Source: Ctenosaura bakeri (Eukaryota > Chordata > Lepidosauria > Squamata > Iguanidae). From it: a stretch of DNA of 64,000 nucleotides. The DNA is taken from NCBI GenBank assembly GCA_948474755.1, contig CAOLHI010001036.1:62001-126000 (forward strand), read 5' to 3'. The notes below the pieces were generated by a model. It was not told the origin of the DNA, ran no database searches, and was given only the letters and a program-made list of their open reading frames with translations. Of the stretch, positions 33,438 to 43,698 are shown piece after piece. The stretch's first letter is position 1; every line of letters starts with the position of its first letter. Both the position numbers and the translations under genes were made by a program.

Positions 33438-33560
33438 AGTTATCTAATATACCACCTTGCTCCCAACATTGCACTCAGCATAGCTTACAACAAAGCTAAA
33501 ATAAGATACATCTTAAACACTCAATTATTAAGTTAAAACACCATTAGACAAGCCATCATA
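33380..33560 (-). mobile_element. LINE/SINE 3' tail with (TTTA)n microsatellite
   Basis: A TTTA array (33380-33436, about 14 units) is followed by CTAATATACCACCTTGCTCCCAACATTGCACTCAGCATAGCTTACAAC. This is the reverse complement of the L2-like GTAAGCTG...GGTGGTATA 3' end shared by squamate L2 LINEs and some SINEs. The microsatellite is the reversed AAATA tail. Confidence 0.65.
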
Positions 33561-33684
33561 TTAAAACAACATTATAAAATTATTGCAAAACTTGATAATA
33601 AAGATAAAAATATAGCAACCGTCCACAAAATGACTCCCTACAACCAATTAGTCATCAAATACTGTATTTGCCTTCATGTAAAAC

Positions 33685-33862
33685 ACAAATATTTGATAAT
33701 ATTTTGACAATTAACATGTAATGGCTTTCAAGCATTTGGTAGCAGATATCAAAAACATTTTATCTTGTACCACTATTTAGAGATGGGCAAAAGCATATCG
33801 GATCTGATACACCTGATGGTATGCAGCATGCATTACTATTCATGACAGACAGAACGTCAAAA
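33685..33862 (+). repeat. Diverged direct repeat, unit 2
   Basis: Matches unit 1 block by block: ACAAATATTTGATAATATTTTGAC, CAAGCATTTGGTAGCAGATATCAAAAA, AGATGGGCAAAAG and CTATTCATGACAGACAG. The retroelement tail lies between the two units. Confidence 0.6.
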
Positions 33863-36800
33863 TGGAATGTCAAATTGTAAAATCACAATTTACAAATATT
33901 CAGTTCAGCTGTGATGGATCCCTCACCCAGCAGATTTTTATGATGGTGCAGCTTCTCAGTTTATAATATGGGTTGATTTCTTAAGTTCATTGTAGGTAAT
34001 CACATGGTGGCTTTTCCACAGCAAAAATGTTCAGATGGGTCAACTAGTAGTTTGCCTAAATGGCCTTTTCTCCCAATTCACGTGGGCTAAAAGAGCTTCT
34101 AAGAGCAGAGAATCCAAAACTTAATGTAGCAGCTGCATTTACTAGCCTGACAGTTAATGCTTCTGACAGGAAAAAAGGCCATCTGGGTTTAAAAAGGCAG
34201 AGCAAGCTTTCAGATGGAATTGAGGGGAAAATGTTTTCACATAGTGGCTTGCGTTTCTGCAAAATTATGTTGGCAAGCACTAAGAGGTCAGGACTTCAAT
34301 CCACCGGGGAATGCAGTTATGAATGAATTCAGTTCTCATAGCAATGTATCCTGATGAATTTAAAATAACCCCAGCACTCTGTTCAGAGCGCTCAATTGAC
34401 CCAGCAGGCAAAACAGCTATTAATAACATCAGAAGACAAACAATGTTCAGGAGATTGGGTTGGGGAGAACCAAAGCTGGTTTCTCTACCTGAAGAGAAAG
34501 TATGGAAAGATGATTTCAGTACCCTCAAAAGGATCAATGGCCAAGATCCTGGTTCAGTTATTTACTTAATTATACTTAACCAAGTAGCATCTCCTGATCC
34601 AACCACCACCTCAATCCTGCTTTACTGGGCAACAGCTGCTATAGATGATGGGAGTCTGTCCTCCTGGCAATTGGAGTGCAGCATACTGACATTTCCACCC
34701 AGATATCCTCAATGTGACAATCAGAATTAGGATCACTGTTGCAAGTGCTCCTGGCCCTGGAGGGGGATGAAAATCTTGGCATCCTGTGCCCCAGTTGCAG
34801 TATCTGTGCCTGCTAAAGCAGGATTGGGGGACTTTTAGGAGTGTCAATAGCCCTATGGTTGTAAATAAGTAGGGCCCAGGAGTAGAAATCAGGTATGGAT
34901 GTGTAATTCGGTGACTATGATAATGAATTCGAGCCAGCAGTTATTTGTTTTTTATTCATTCATTTATTTAATGGGTTTATCTAATTCTTTGCCAGATAAG
35001 GAAAGCAGCTGTTGTGGAAAGCTATCCTTAGATGTCATAGGATTTCTTTCCCTGAAGATATACATCACGTTCAAACTAAGTGAAGATCAACACATGGATG
35101 GAAATATGAAGTCATTACTTATCCCGGACTCCAAGATATTATGAGCCCTTGGAAGAAGAATAGTAGGCTTCCTTGGCTGGGGATATAGTTAAGTTAAATC
35201 ACAGCAAATAATGCATGTTTCCAGGAAGAATTTATTTCTGTAAATCTGGATACAGGGAGGGGGAAGCCTGATACAGCAAATTTTTCATCCAGGCTTAAGG
35301 ATGGGGATAAATCTGTCAGGAGACATTTTTTCCCACCTTTGAATTTTTGGAATCTAGAATGGAAGAACAAATATGCATTGGACGCAAGTGATCCGAGATT
35401 CAATCACCAGCATTTCCAGTACAAAGGATCAGGTAGGAGGCCAATGGAAAAAGCCTTTGAGATGCCGAAGATTTCTTACCAGGAGGCAGTGACAGAGTGG
35501 TAGCTTCCATGGGATCAGCACATTGGATCACCCATGGGTTCTGATCAAACTTTGAAAGCTCCATCCATTGTACTGAACCTATTTTGATGATAGGATTCCA
35601 TACCTCAGAATAGCTTCTTTAGAGTTCAGACACCCCAACCCCACTGACACGAAGACTACTGTTTAGCTCAGTGTTTGGACCTAGGAAGTATATACTTGGT
35701 AAATCTATGGAGAATAAACATTCACCCTTAGTGACTGTGGAAAAAAAATGATCAGTGTCACTTTTTCCCACATCTGCCATTTTTTAAACAAAAACCTCAA
35801 GTTATTTCTTTCTGAAATACGTACTTTATGAATTTTTGGTACACATTCTCCACAAACAAATTAAAATGACAGTTCTTATATTTGTGTCAGACAAATGTAG
35901 AATAGACTATGTAATAGTTCTACATTGTGCCTGCCTGGCAGTGAAGTGATAAAAATGAGAAGCCACTCAGGAAAAGAAGAGGAAAAAAAGATAGTGAGCC
36001 CAATTTAACACAAACTTGGATGAATATGAAAAGATTGAAGTTTTCTTTCCCTCCTTTTTTCCACTTTTTTATATTAACAAGGTTTTATTGAAAAGATTCA
36101 AGCTTAAATGTCAAAGTCATGGGTCTAAATCAACAATGGTATCAGTCTGGGTTTACGCCACATTCAGATCTCAAGATTTTTTTCCCCCATTTGAAATTTT
36201 TATTCAACAGAAGTTGGCCTTATGATAGTGATAGACATGTGTAAGATTCCCTGATAAGTGTGTAGGCTCTTTTTTGGAACTGTAGGAGCTGGAATTCCGT
36301 TTTTCTTCTGCAAGATTCAAGCCCCCTTCCTACTTACTGCAAAGCCCTGAAGATCCATCCGTAGCTGGTCCCTGCTTCCTGAGAACTGCAGAAATGCTGC
36401 CCCATAATCTTAATAGGAAATGATGACATCACCCCTGAGAACTGTCAAGAACCTCCACAGGTCTCTGCACTAATGCAATCATTTCATGTCTGGCTATGGG
36501 GATGTAGCCAGATGCTTCTATAATATTGCCCATGCTCCAGGAAGCAGAGAATGGCTGCTTTAGAGTCTCTAAAGGGACTTTAGAGACTATAAGTGGGATG
36601 ACAGTAATGGAATATGACTCAGCCTAGTGTAGATCTGCATACAGACCTACTTATGTGATGCTGAATCATACAGGTTGGAGGTTGCAGAATGAAATGATCA
36701 CCCATCCTTTCCTCTGTGAGTTCAACTGAAGAGGAGTGGGGACATGGGTGGCTGGTGGCTCCTATGCCTTGTGGGTAGTGAATTGACTCTGTGGTTTAAT

Positions 36801-37904
36801 GCAGACTTTAAAGCATCTCTCCAAGGTGTTGATCATTATTCCTAAATAGGTTCAGTGCCATGGAAACTTATTTGAAAGATAGCAGAAACCTGGAATGGAT
36901 TCACCGCCCCATTGGCATGGAAGCTACCAGCTGCCACCAGCGGCTTAGTATTTAGCCTTATCTTCTCCCCTTCTTTTGCATAGAAAAAGAGCTTTATGTT
37001 CCTTTCTTTCTCTTTACTGTCCACTGAACCTTGTTGGGACACAGCACCCTTATTTTAATATTTGAAATCAGTTTACAAATAGAATCAAATGCATTTTTTT
37101 CCTAATCTGTCATTCCCACCTTTACTAGTTGGATTCCCAACCCCATAGTTATTTCCTTAATCTATAGTTTCCTCCAGATTCTAAATCTGCAAAGATCTAG
37201 TGGCAGTTTGTAGCAAGAGTTTCCAGCACACTTCACAACCACATTTCAATTAAGGTGACTTTTAAAGATTGCTTTCTTATGTGCCCATTTCAGTCACACA
37301 GAAATGAAACTTGTTTTCATAAGATGTGAGTAACAGAGCTATTCTACATTTTCAAATACTTTTTTTTCCTGAGATGTGCTTAGATAATACCTTGGCAAAA
37401 TGCATGATGACATAAGACTGCACTGAACAAATAATCTAGCTAAGTATCATGGACAAACACTGAAGAGGGTCAGGTTTGGGGCAGACAACTGCATGGGGCT
37501 CAGTCACAAACCAGACTATCTATTTAACTGTACACACAACAGCTGAAACAAATAGTAGTAATTTATCTTTACTTGTAAAGCTGGCAATATTGATTTGAAT
37601 GAGCAGTGTTGTGTTAATATACGTATATATGAAAGAGAATGGGATCAGATCTAACCGAGAAAATATATTCTCTTTATATTATATAGTAGTGATAAATCAG
37701 GCAGATAAATGGTGTATCAGTTTTGGAGAAAAGGCTACAAAGGCAATTATAAAGAAAGCTGCTCAATGGCTGAACAAATTGGTAGCAATGTAGTTCCTTG
37801 CAAGAACATGGGGTCTGAATGTTGGAACATAAAGGTTCCGTGTAAGCCATAATTACAAAAACACTTCTAGGAAAGGGATAGACCAAGTATGGTACTAGAG
37901 CTTC
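33863..37904. other. Large unassigned non-coding stretch
   Basis: About 4 kb with no gene, RNA or repeat I can name. The longest frame, 34323-34730 plus (135 codons), overlaps minus frames and has no recognisable motif. It is the best candidate here for a search but has no positive evidence. T-rich patches occur at 36046-36080. A small inverted repeat (AGAGTCTCTAAAG and CTTTAGAGACT) lies at about 36561-36591. Confidence 0.45.
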
Positions 37905-38080
37905 GGCCATTCTGCACTACACCCTTGTAGTACAATTATTCCACTTTCAACATCCTATGGAATCCTGGGGTTTGCAGTTTAGGGAGGGGCCACCTGACCC
38001 CTCCCTAAACTGCAAACCCCAGGATTCCATAGGATGTTGAAAGTGGAATAATCGCACTATAAGAGTGTAGTGAGGAAGTC
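37905..38080. mobile_element. Family A hairpin MITE with perfect 55-bp arms
   Basis: It opens GGCCATTCTGCACTACAC. The inner arms, 37935-37989 and 37998-38052, are perfect reverse complements around an 8-base loop (CCACCTGA). Arm content is ATTATTCCACTTTCAACATCC, then TGGAATCCTGGGGTTTGCAG. The right end is GAGTGTAGTGAGGAAGTC. No coding sequence. Other copies have a longer central region with GAGCTCT(C/T)TGGC. Confidence 0.85.
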
Positions 38081-38111
38081 TCACTAGGTCAAAATGCCAG
38101 GATTTTTTATA

Positions 38112-38119
38112 TCATCATC

Positions 38120-38157
<38 letters not shown>
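38112..38157. repeat. (ATC)n microsatellite
   Basis: About 15 near-perfect ATC triplets, translated on the minus strand as polymethionine. It abuts the 3' end of an L1 relic. Confidence 0.95.
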
Positions 38158-39012
38158 TTTTTATTAAAAAGAAAAGGGAAAGAAAAAAAACAATACAACT
38201 CTGTTGCATAAAAAAAGACAAGTGATTGAAAAAAATGATATTTCACATAGTAAAAAAAGAAAAAAAAACAGAGGGGTAATATGTAAGAAAAGAGGGAAAC
38301 AATAGAAGAAAACATGGTTATCGACTTCCTTTTGCCATCAGCCAAGAACAATGTTCCCACACATTTTTTCTTTTTACTCTAAACTCCCAATTTGTCTTCA
38401 GTGGAGATGTAGTCCACAGTTTGAATTCACCTTTTTTCCACCCTGTAGATCCTTACATAACGTTTCTACCTTAAGTATCTAAACACATTTTGCACCTTAT
38501 AAGGAAGTAATTGCACCAAACCTGAGATGGGTAAGTCATAGTCTTACATTTTTATTATTCTTAGTAACCATTGGTCTATATTTGGAGTATTTTTTTGTTT
38601 TCCAGATTTTCGCGAAGTTAACTCTCACTACCGTAACCATGTACAGCAAGATTCGGTTATTTTTTTGACAAAATTTTTATCAAACATAAATATCATATTT
38701 AACAAAAAGAATTCTGGACATAAGGGAAATGTAATTTGAAATATCTCCTTTATGACATCATGTACTTTTGTCCAGAACTTCTTTGTCACTGGACAAGTTC
38801 ACCCAAGATGGTAGTAGGAATCCTTCCTTTCTTGACATTTCCAACATCTGATATTCCCAGTCCAATAAATTTTGTCTATTTTTTTCTGGAGAGAAATGAT
38901 ATCTGTACGTCATTTTTAGGAAGTTTTCTATCAACTCTTGTGAACAGGCAAATTGATTTGTATTTTTCTAGGTGTTTTCCTAATTTTCTAACGGTATTTC
39001 ATGTTGCAGGAT
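38158..39012 (-). pseudogene. L1-type LINE relic: ORF2 C-terminus and 3' UTR
   Basis: Read on the minus strand, 38900-38600 gives KIDKIYWTGNIRCWKCQE, then HLGELVQ after a few codons, and later LLYMVTVVRVNFAKIWK. These match the order of the L1 ORF2 C-terminal region (YWRCWKC...HxWWxCxxV, then ...AARIxxAxxWK), which contains a Cys-rich motif. Stops and frame shifts interrupt it. The 38158-38360 part is A-rich on the minus strand, as expected for the 3' UTR. It is truncated at the 5' side near 39012. Confidence 0.7.
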
Positions 39013-40858
39013 TTATTTATTTTTCTGATGACCAAACACAACAACACCTTCTGTCATTCCACCTTCGCAACGTGGGGGGGGGATGAATTTTCCCAGCCAG
39101 AATACATTGTTGAGACCTGCCTCTGTTGCCATAGAAAATATATTTGCCAAATGCATTGGCAAATCCCCCTGCCATAAAAATGCTGCTCCTCCGGTAAATT
39201 TTTCCTAGGATATGTATTTCTAGCATTGCAGTAACTTAAAACTTCTGTTGAACATTTAGAAATACAGCATAGGGATCCAAAGAAATGAGGCAGGCAAAGG
39301 GACCAATGGAATGTGAGCACAGCAAATGTAACAGTTCTAAGTGTGAACAATTTTCAACATTAAAATCTCTGCAATGCTGGACATTTGGGGACTCACAGAA
39401 AATTTCATTTGCCGTGGAAGAATTCTTATGGGGGGCAATGCCCTCACTTTGTCCCCCTCCATAGCTACACTCCTGACTTCCCTTTTAAAGTCTGGCATTA
39501 TATCATCTTTGCTCAAAGATCACATCCTGCTGTCTTTTAAAAGATCACTACACCCCCTTCTCTATCTCCTCCCCACCTTGCCTGGTTAGTTATAAAACTG
39601 TTCCAGCCAATAACCCACATCAGCAGGAGTACGCAGCACCACATCTTGGATTAGTTAGGGGCTTTTCGGATGAGCTCAAACTCATATTTCACATGGCTCT
39701 CCAAGTCGTAAGGTTTGAGCTTGTCACATTTCCTGCAGTGGAAAGGAGCAACCATGTTTTATTCATTATCTGTCCTCATCTGTGAAAACAAACACCTGCA
39801 AAACATTTCAAATCCAGACTGGATCAACAAGACTTCATTTGCTTTGACACTTTCTCCCTCGCTCGTATTAGGAAACATCAAACATGGCTGCTCTAAATAG
39901 TTGTGGGATCATCACCTTGTAAGAATGTAGCCTCCTAAGCCCTAACATGAGTTGGGAAGATTTCCCCTCTCCCCCCACTTTTTCTCCTGGACCAAATTGC
40001 AAAAAAGGCTGGGGGAAAAAAAGTTAACCATAGAAGGCAGGCTCTGATGAGCTGGAATTTCTCCACTGAAATGCTTCCTTCTGTGAGAGCATCATTGCCT
40101 GTGTACTAGGGCTGGTAATTCTTGATTTTTCCAAGTCCTGAACAATGTTGAGAACAAAGAAACAGGTTTTTGTCCCATAACTTTGAGATACTCAGAAATC
40201 CCACCCCCCCTGAAATGATGGGAAGTTGTGCAACTTTTCCAGGAAAGCTGTGCAGCTTGCCCTGAAATTAATGGTAGTTTTCTGGGAACCATGCAGCACC
40301 TCCTGAAAACTCTGCAGCCTTTCTATAAAGCCGTGCAGCTTTCAGTACAAGAAGGAAGTTGTGCAGCATTCAAATTGTGGACTTTGCACCAAAAAAAAAA
40401 AAAAAAAGGAAAAAAAAGAAAAGAAAAACACAAAACACATTTCCAGACATCCACAGGTGCATTTTGTGCAAGATTGCTTTTTTAAAATTACATATAAAAC
40501 TGCAATGCTGCTCAACACAAAACTACAAATCTATTTTTATGCAAGATTGTTGTACAATATTGTTGTTTCCTAGATAAAAAAAAAAGCAATGTTGCACAAC
40601 AGGACTATTACATAACTCTGTTTTTTCAATATTTGTTCTGCAACTCAATCAACCAATCAGTCAGTCAATGTATATCCCACCTTCTCTCCCCACAAGAGTG
40701 GCACCTGGCACTTCTTTGAGGGAAAGTGCAATTTTCCTACCCAGGAATTCAAAAAAGCCAGAAGTGGCACAGCAGGAGGGGAAAGAGTAGGGCAGGTTGG
40801 CGCTTCTTTTAGGTTCTCCTGGGATGGACTAAACTCTTGTCTTTCACCATTCAACTCA
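39013..40858. other. Unassigned stretch with a GTGCAGC periodic patch
   Basis: No gene supported. At 40226-40375 the motif (T/C)(G/C)TGCAGC recurs about every 30-40 bases (40248, 40293, 40312, 40335, 40361), suggesting a decayed tandem repeat. An A-rich tract follows at 40390-40437. A minus-strand LINE/SINE tail-like piece lies at about 40668-40720 (ATGTATATCCCACCTTCTCTCC). Confidence 0.5.
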
Positions 40859-41050
40859 TGCCTACACTGTTATAGTGCTATTATTCCACTTTCAACATCC
40901 TGTGGAATTCTGGGATTTGCAGTTTACTGAGGCCCAAGAGCTCTCTGGTGGAGAATTCTAAATGTCCCTCCCTAAACTGCAAACCCCAAGATTCCATAGG
41001 AGGCTGGAAATGGAATAATAGCACTATAACAGCGTGGTGCAGAAGCGGCC
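40859..41050. mobile_element. Family A hairpin MITE
   Basis: TGCCTACACTGTTATAGTGCTATTATTCCACTTTCAACATCC, then TTTACTGAGGCCCAAGAGCTCTCTGG in the middle. The complementary arm AAACTGCAAACCCCAAGATTCCATAGG follows and runs to GTGCAGAAGCGGCC. About 190 bp. Confidence 0.8.
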
Positions 41051-41139
41051 TCAGAAAAGAGGATGGTTGCTTTTTTGATAAGAGTTAAGGTACAGTATTT
41101 AAACTGACCCATGGACAAGTCAAACTAATTGTTTTTTTG

Positions 41140-41235
41140 GTCAGGAAAGAAGGAAGAGAAACTGGGATGTTGTAAAGGCAGCTAAAAATGTGAGACAACA
41201 GAGGATTAGTCAAGACAATCCCTGCCAAATCAGAG
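41140..41235 (-). mobile_element. Rep-A copy 6 (partial)
   Basis: GGTCAGGAAAGAAGGAAGAGAAACTGGGATG, AAAGGCAGCTAAAAATG and AGAGGATTAGTCAAGACAATCCCTGCCAAATCAGAG are the reverse complement of the Rep-A left third. It is flanked directly by family A sequence on both sides. Confidence 0.65.
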
Positions 41236-41396
41236 ACTATGATGGCATCCTGGCATTTGTAGGTATTAGAGCTCATTGGCTGAGAATTCTAAACATCTGT
41301 CTCAAAACTGAACATTCCAGTATTACATAAAACCAGATGATGGCACTGAAAGTGGAATCAAAGCACTATAGCTGTGTACTGTGAAAGGGATCAGTC
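41236..41396. mobile_element. Diverged family A element
   Basis: TTAGAGCTCATTGGCTGAGAATTCTAAACATCTGTC is the family A centre. The return arm is decayed (ACATTCCAGTATTACATAAAACC, then CTGAAAGTGGAATCAAAGCACTATAG). Old copy. Confidence 0.5.
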
Positions 41397-41631
41397 CAAT
41401 TTGTTATCAGTTAAGTTTCAGAACTGTCAGCACAATTTAGTTCAGCGAAGTTTCAGACTTTGCAATGAGCAGGGCTGGACAGATGTCAGTTTCATTTTCT
41501 CCCACATTTCAATTGTTATAATCTTTTTTTTTTTCCCCCTACTGAAACAACAAAGAACTTTCACAAAGAATTGGTGAGGTGTTACCTAAAACAAACCCAA
41601 CCAAACTTTCAACTGTCTGCCTTTGACACCT

Positions 41632-41716
41632 CCTCCTTAAACTGAAAACCCCAGGATTCCATAGGATGTTGAAAGTGGAATAATAGCACTATAACAGTCT
41701 AGTGCGGAAATGGCCT
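41632..41716. mobile_element. Family A element, right arm only
   Basis: TCCTTAAACTGAAAACCCCAGGATTCC through ATAATAGCACTATAACAGTCTAGTGCGGAAATGGCC. The left arm is absent. Confidence 0.7.
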
Positions 41717-43290
41717 TCCTTGTTGCAGCCTCACTTGCTGGCAGGAGGGAACTGGAAACATCCTCCTCCTTACTTCCCCAGTGGAAGCTGATCAGACCTC
41801 CTTTGCCCAGTTCAACTGCTGGCTTTAAGGAAAGTTGGGAGAGGGAGGTTGAGCACAGGAGATGTTACTTAGTGATGCTTTTGGTAATGCAGCAGCCAAT
41901 ACAGAATATTGACAATCATCTTTAATGTGGGTTGAGATCCTGCATGAAAGAGAGACAGTGTATAGTTTATGTTTATGGAGTTATGCCTGAGTTGTACTAT
42001 GCTTCTTCATTACAGAATTGTGCCATTCCACAACCAAACAAACATGGACCCTTAATATGCAATGATGGGCCATCATGCACAGCCCTTTGAGCAATGCATG
42101 ATGTACAACAATGCACAACAGGTAATGCAAAATGAGGTGCAATAGCATCATAGCCATAACTCCTCTTTTGCAACCTTTAAAGGAATACAGATGTTACACA
42201 TCGGCCAGAAAAGGCACAACTGTATGCATAAGAGGACTTATATATTTATCAGACACTAACAGGGTACCAGTCATCATCTATTTATTTTACTCTATTTTAT
42301 TTATTAAAATATTTACAACCCACCCTACATCCTAGGATCTCACACAGTGTACGGTAAAATCAGTGTAGAACCATTTCAAATCTAGTAACATTTCTTTGCA
42401 CATCTGCCATAGGCCCAAATGTGCAGGCACAAAAACGATATTCACTGGAGGTATTGACATAATGTGCGGCTTACTTAGGTCCGTCTACAAAGGCTAAAAG
42501 GCAGAGTGACCTCCAGCATTCAGCTTCTTCTTGCTCCCAGCCTGTCCATACAATACACAATTACTTCCCTCCCGCTGCTCCATCAAAGTTAGTGTTCAAA
42601 TCAGAATGGTATGTGCCAACTCAGCAGTCGAACTCTGATTAAAGATATCCCTCAGAGACCATGAAAAGTTTTTCCCCTTAACCCTTCTTCATTCATTCTC
42701 CCTCCCCACCCTCAGACCAAACGTTCCTGCCCTTTTCCTGTTGTTCTGCCAGTTGCAGATAAGATTTTTTTTTTGCACTTTTTGCTTTATTGTTCTTCAG
42801 AGCGGTTCACAAGACAAGATCATGATCTGAGTTCCCCCCACTAAGGAAAGACCAAGGAGTACAGGAATCAATAAATAACAAAGCGCCTCCAGCAACACTT
42901 ATGACCAGTTCTCTACCCATAACTGAAAGGAAAAACAACAAGAAACCTTGGATCTTTCCTCCCTTAATCAGTTTGATTTTCTCTTGCATGTCCACACTAA
43001 ATAGGAAATCTACAGGCAGGGATTAACACAATCTTTGGGCTTCCCAAGACTTTGGATTCTGACTAGAACAAAGGATAATGATTACTTCAAGGTATTGTGA
43101 ATGTTGTGGTTCCTGGAAGGTAAAAATTCAGTTGGCATCCTGTTAGTGACATACAGCAGAAAAAGCCTGGCGAATGTCTTTATTTTTGGTCATTGCAGAT
43201 GGAGAGATTCACTACTTCCTTTGCTCAACAAATGCCAACTCCCTTAAAACCCATTTGTGGCTATGTGACACCTGAAATGTGGAATTCTCT
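41717..43290. other. Unassigned stretch with one LINE/SINE tail
   Basis: No gene supported. At about 42275-42350, TATTTATTTTACTCTATTTTATTTATTAAAATATTTACAACCCACCCTACATCCTAGGATCTCACACAG looks like a minus-strand L2-type 3' tail. Otherwise nothing recognised. Confidence 0.5.
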
Positions 43291-43302
43291 CAACCTGGAG
43301 GC

Positions 43303-43698
43303 TCAGTGGGCACCGACTCTCATGTCATTTGGTTTTCTTACCTTCTTGTCTGAATTAAGCCTCATCCAGATTAATGGCCAAAAGGCTGAACAACAGTCCC
43401 CCACTACCACCCTCTGGGAACATTCAGCTAGGAAAGACCAGAACCAAAACAAAGCAATGCCTCCAAATCCCATATCAACCAGATGATCATGAAGGATACC
43501 ATGATCAATGGTATCAAATGCAGCTAAAAGATCCAGGAGGACCAATAGGGACTCACTTCCCATGTCCAAATCCTGGTATAGGTCATCCACCAAGGTGACA
43601 AAAGCTGGTTTTGTCCCATAACCAGGTCTGAGCCCAGATTGAAATGACTCCATGTAATCCATTTCATCCAAGAAAGCCTGGACTTGTGTTGCCACCAC
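43303..43698 (-). pseudogene. L2-type LINE reverse transcriptase relic
   Basis: The 131-codon minus-strand frame contains VATQVQAFLDEMDYMESFQSGLRPGYGTKPAFVTLVDDLYQDL, then SLLVLLDLLAAFDTIDHGILHDHL. These are the conserved RT blocks of L2-clade LINEs: FQSGFRPGYGTETAL, and LLDLSAAFDTIDH with the first catalytic Asp. The homology stops after VVVGDCCSAFWPLIW, before the YADD motif. Upstream (43700-44110) further minus-strand RT or linker sequence may be present but is shifted and stop-laden. No complete element survives. Confidence 0.85.

Noticed and set aside
34323..34730. 135-codon plus-strand frame
   Set aside because: No motif, overlapped by minus-strand frames of similar size, and no supporting promoter or splice context.
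38112..38157. Possible CRISPR-like or direct-repeat array
   Set aside because: Simple triplet repeat without spacers; the genome is vertebrate.
38115..38360. Minus-strand frame with polymethionine start and hydrophobic stretch
   Set aside because: It is the ATC microsatellite plus A-rich L1 3' UTR.
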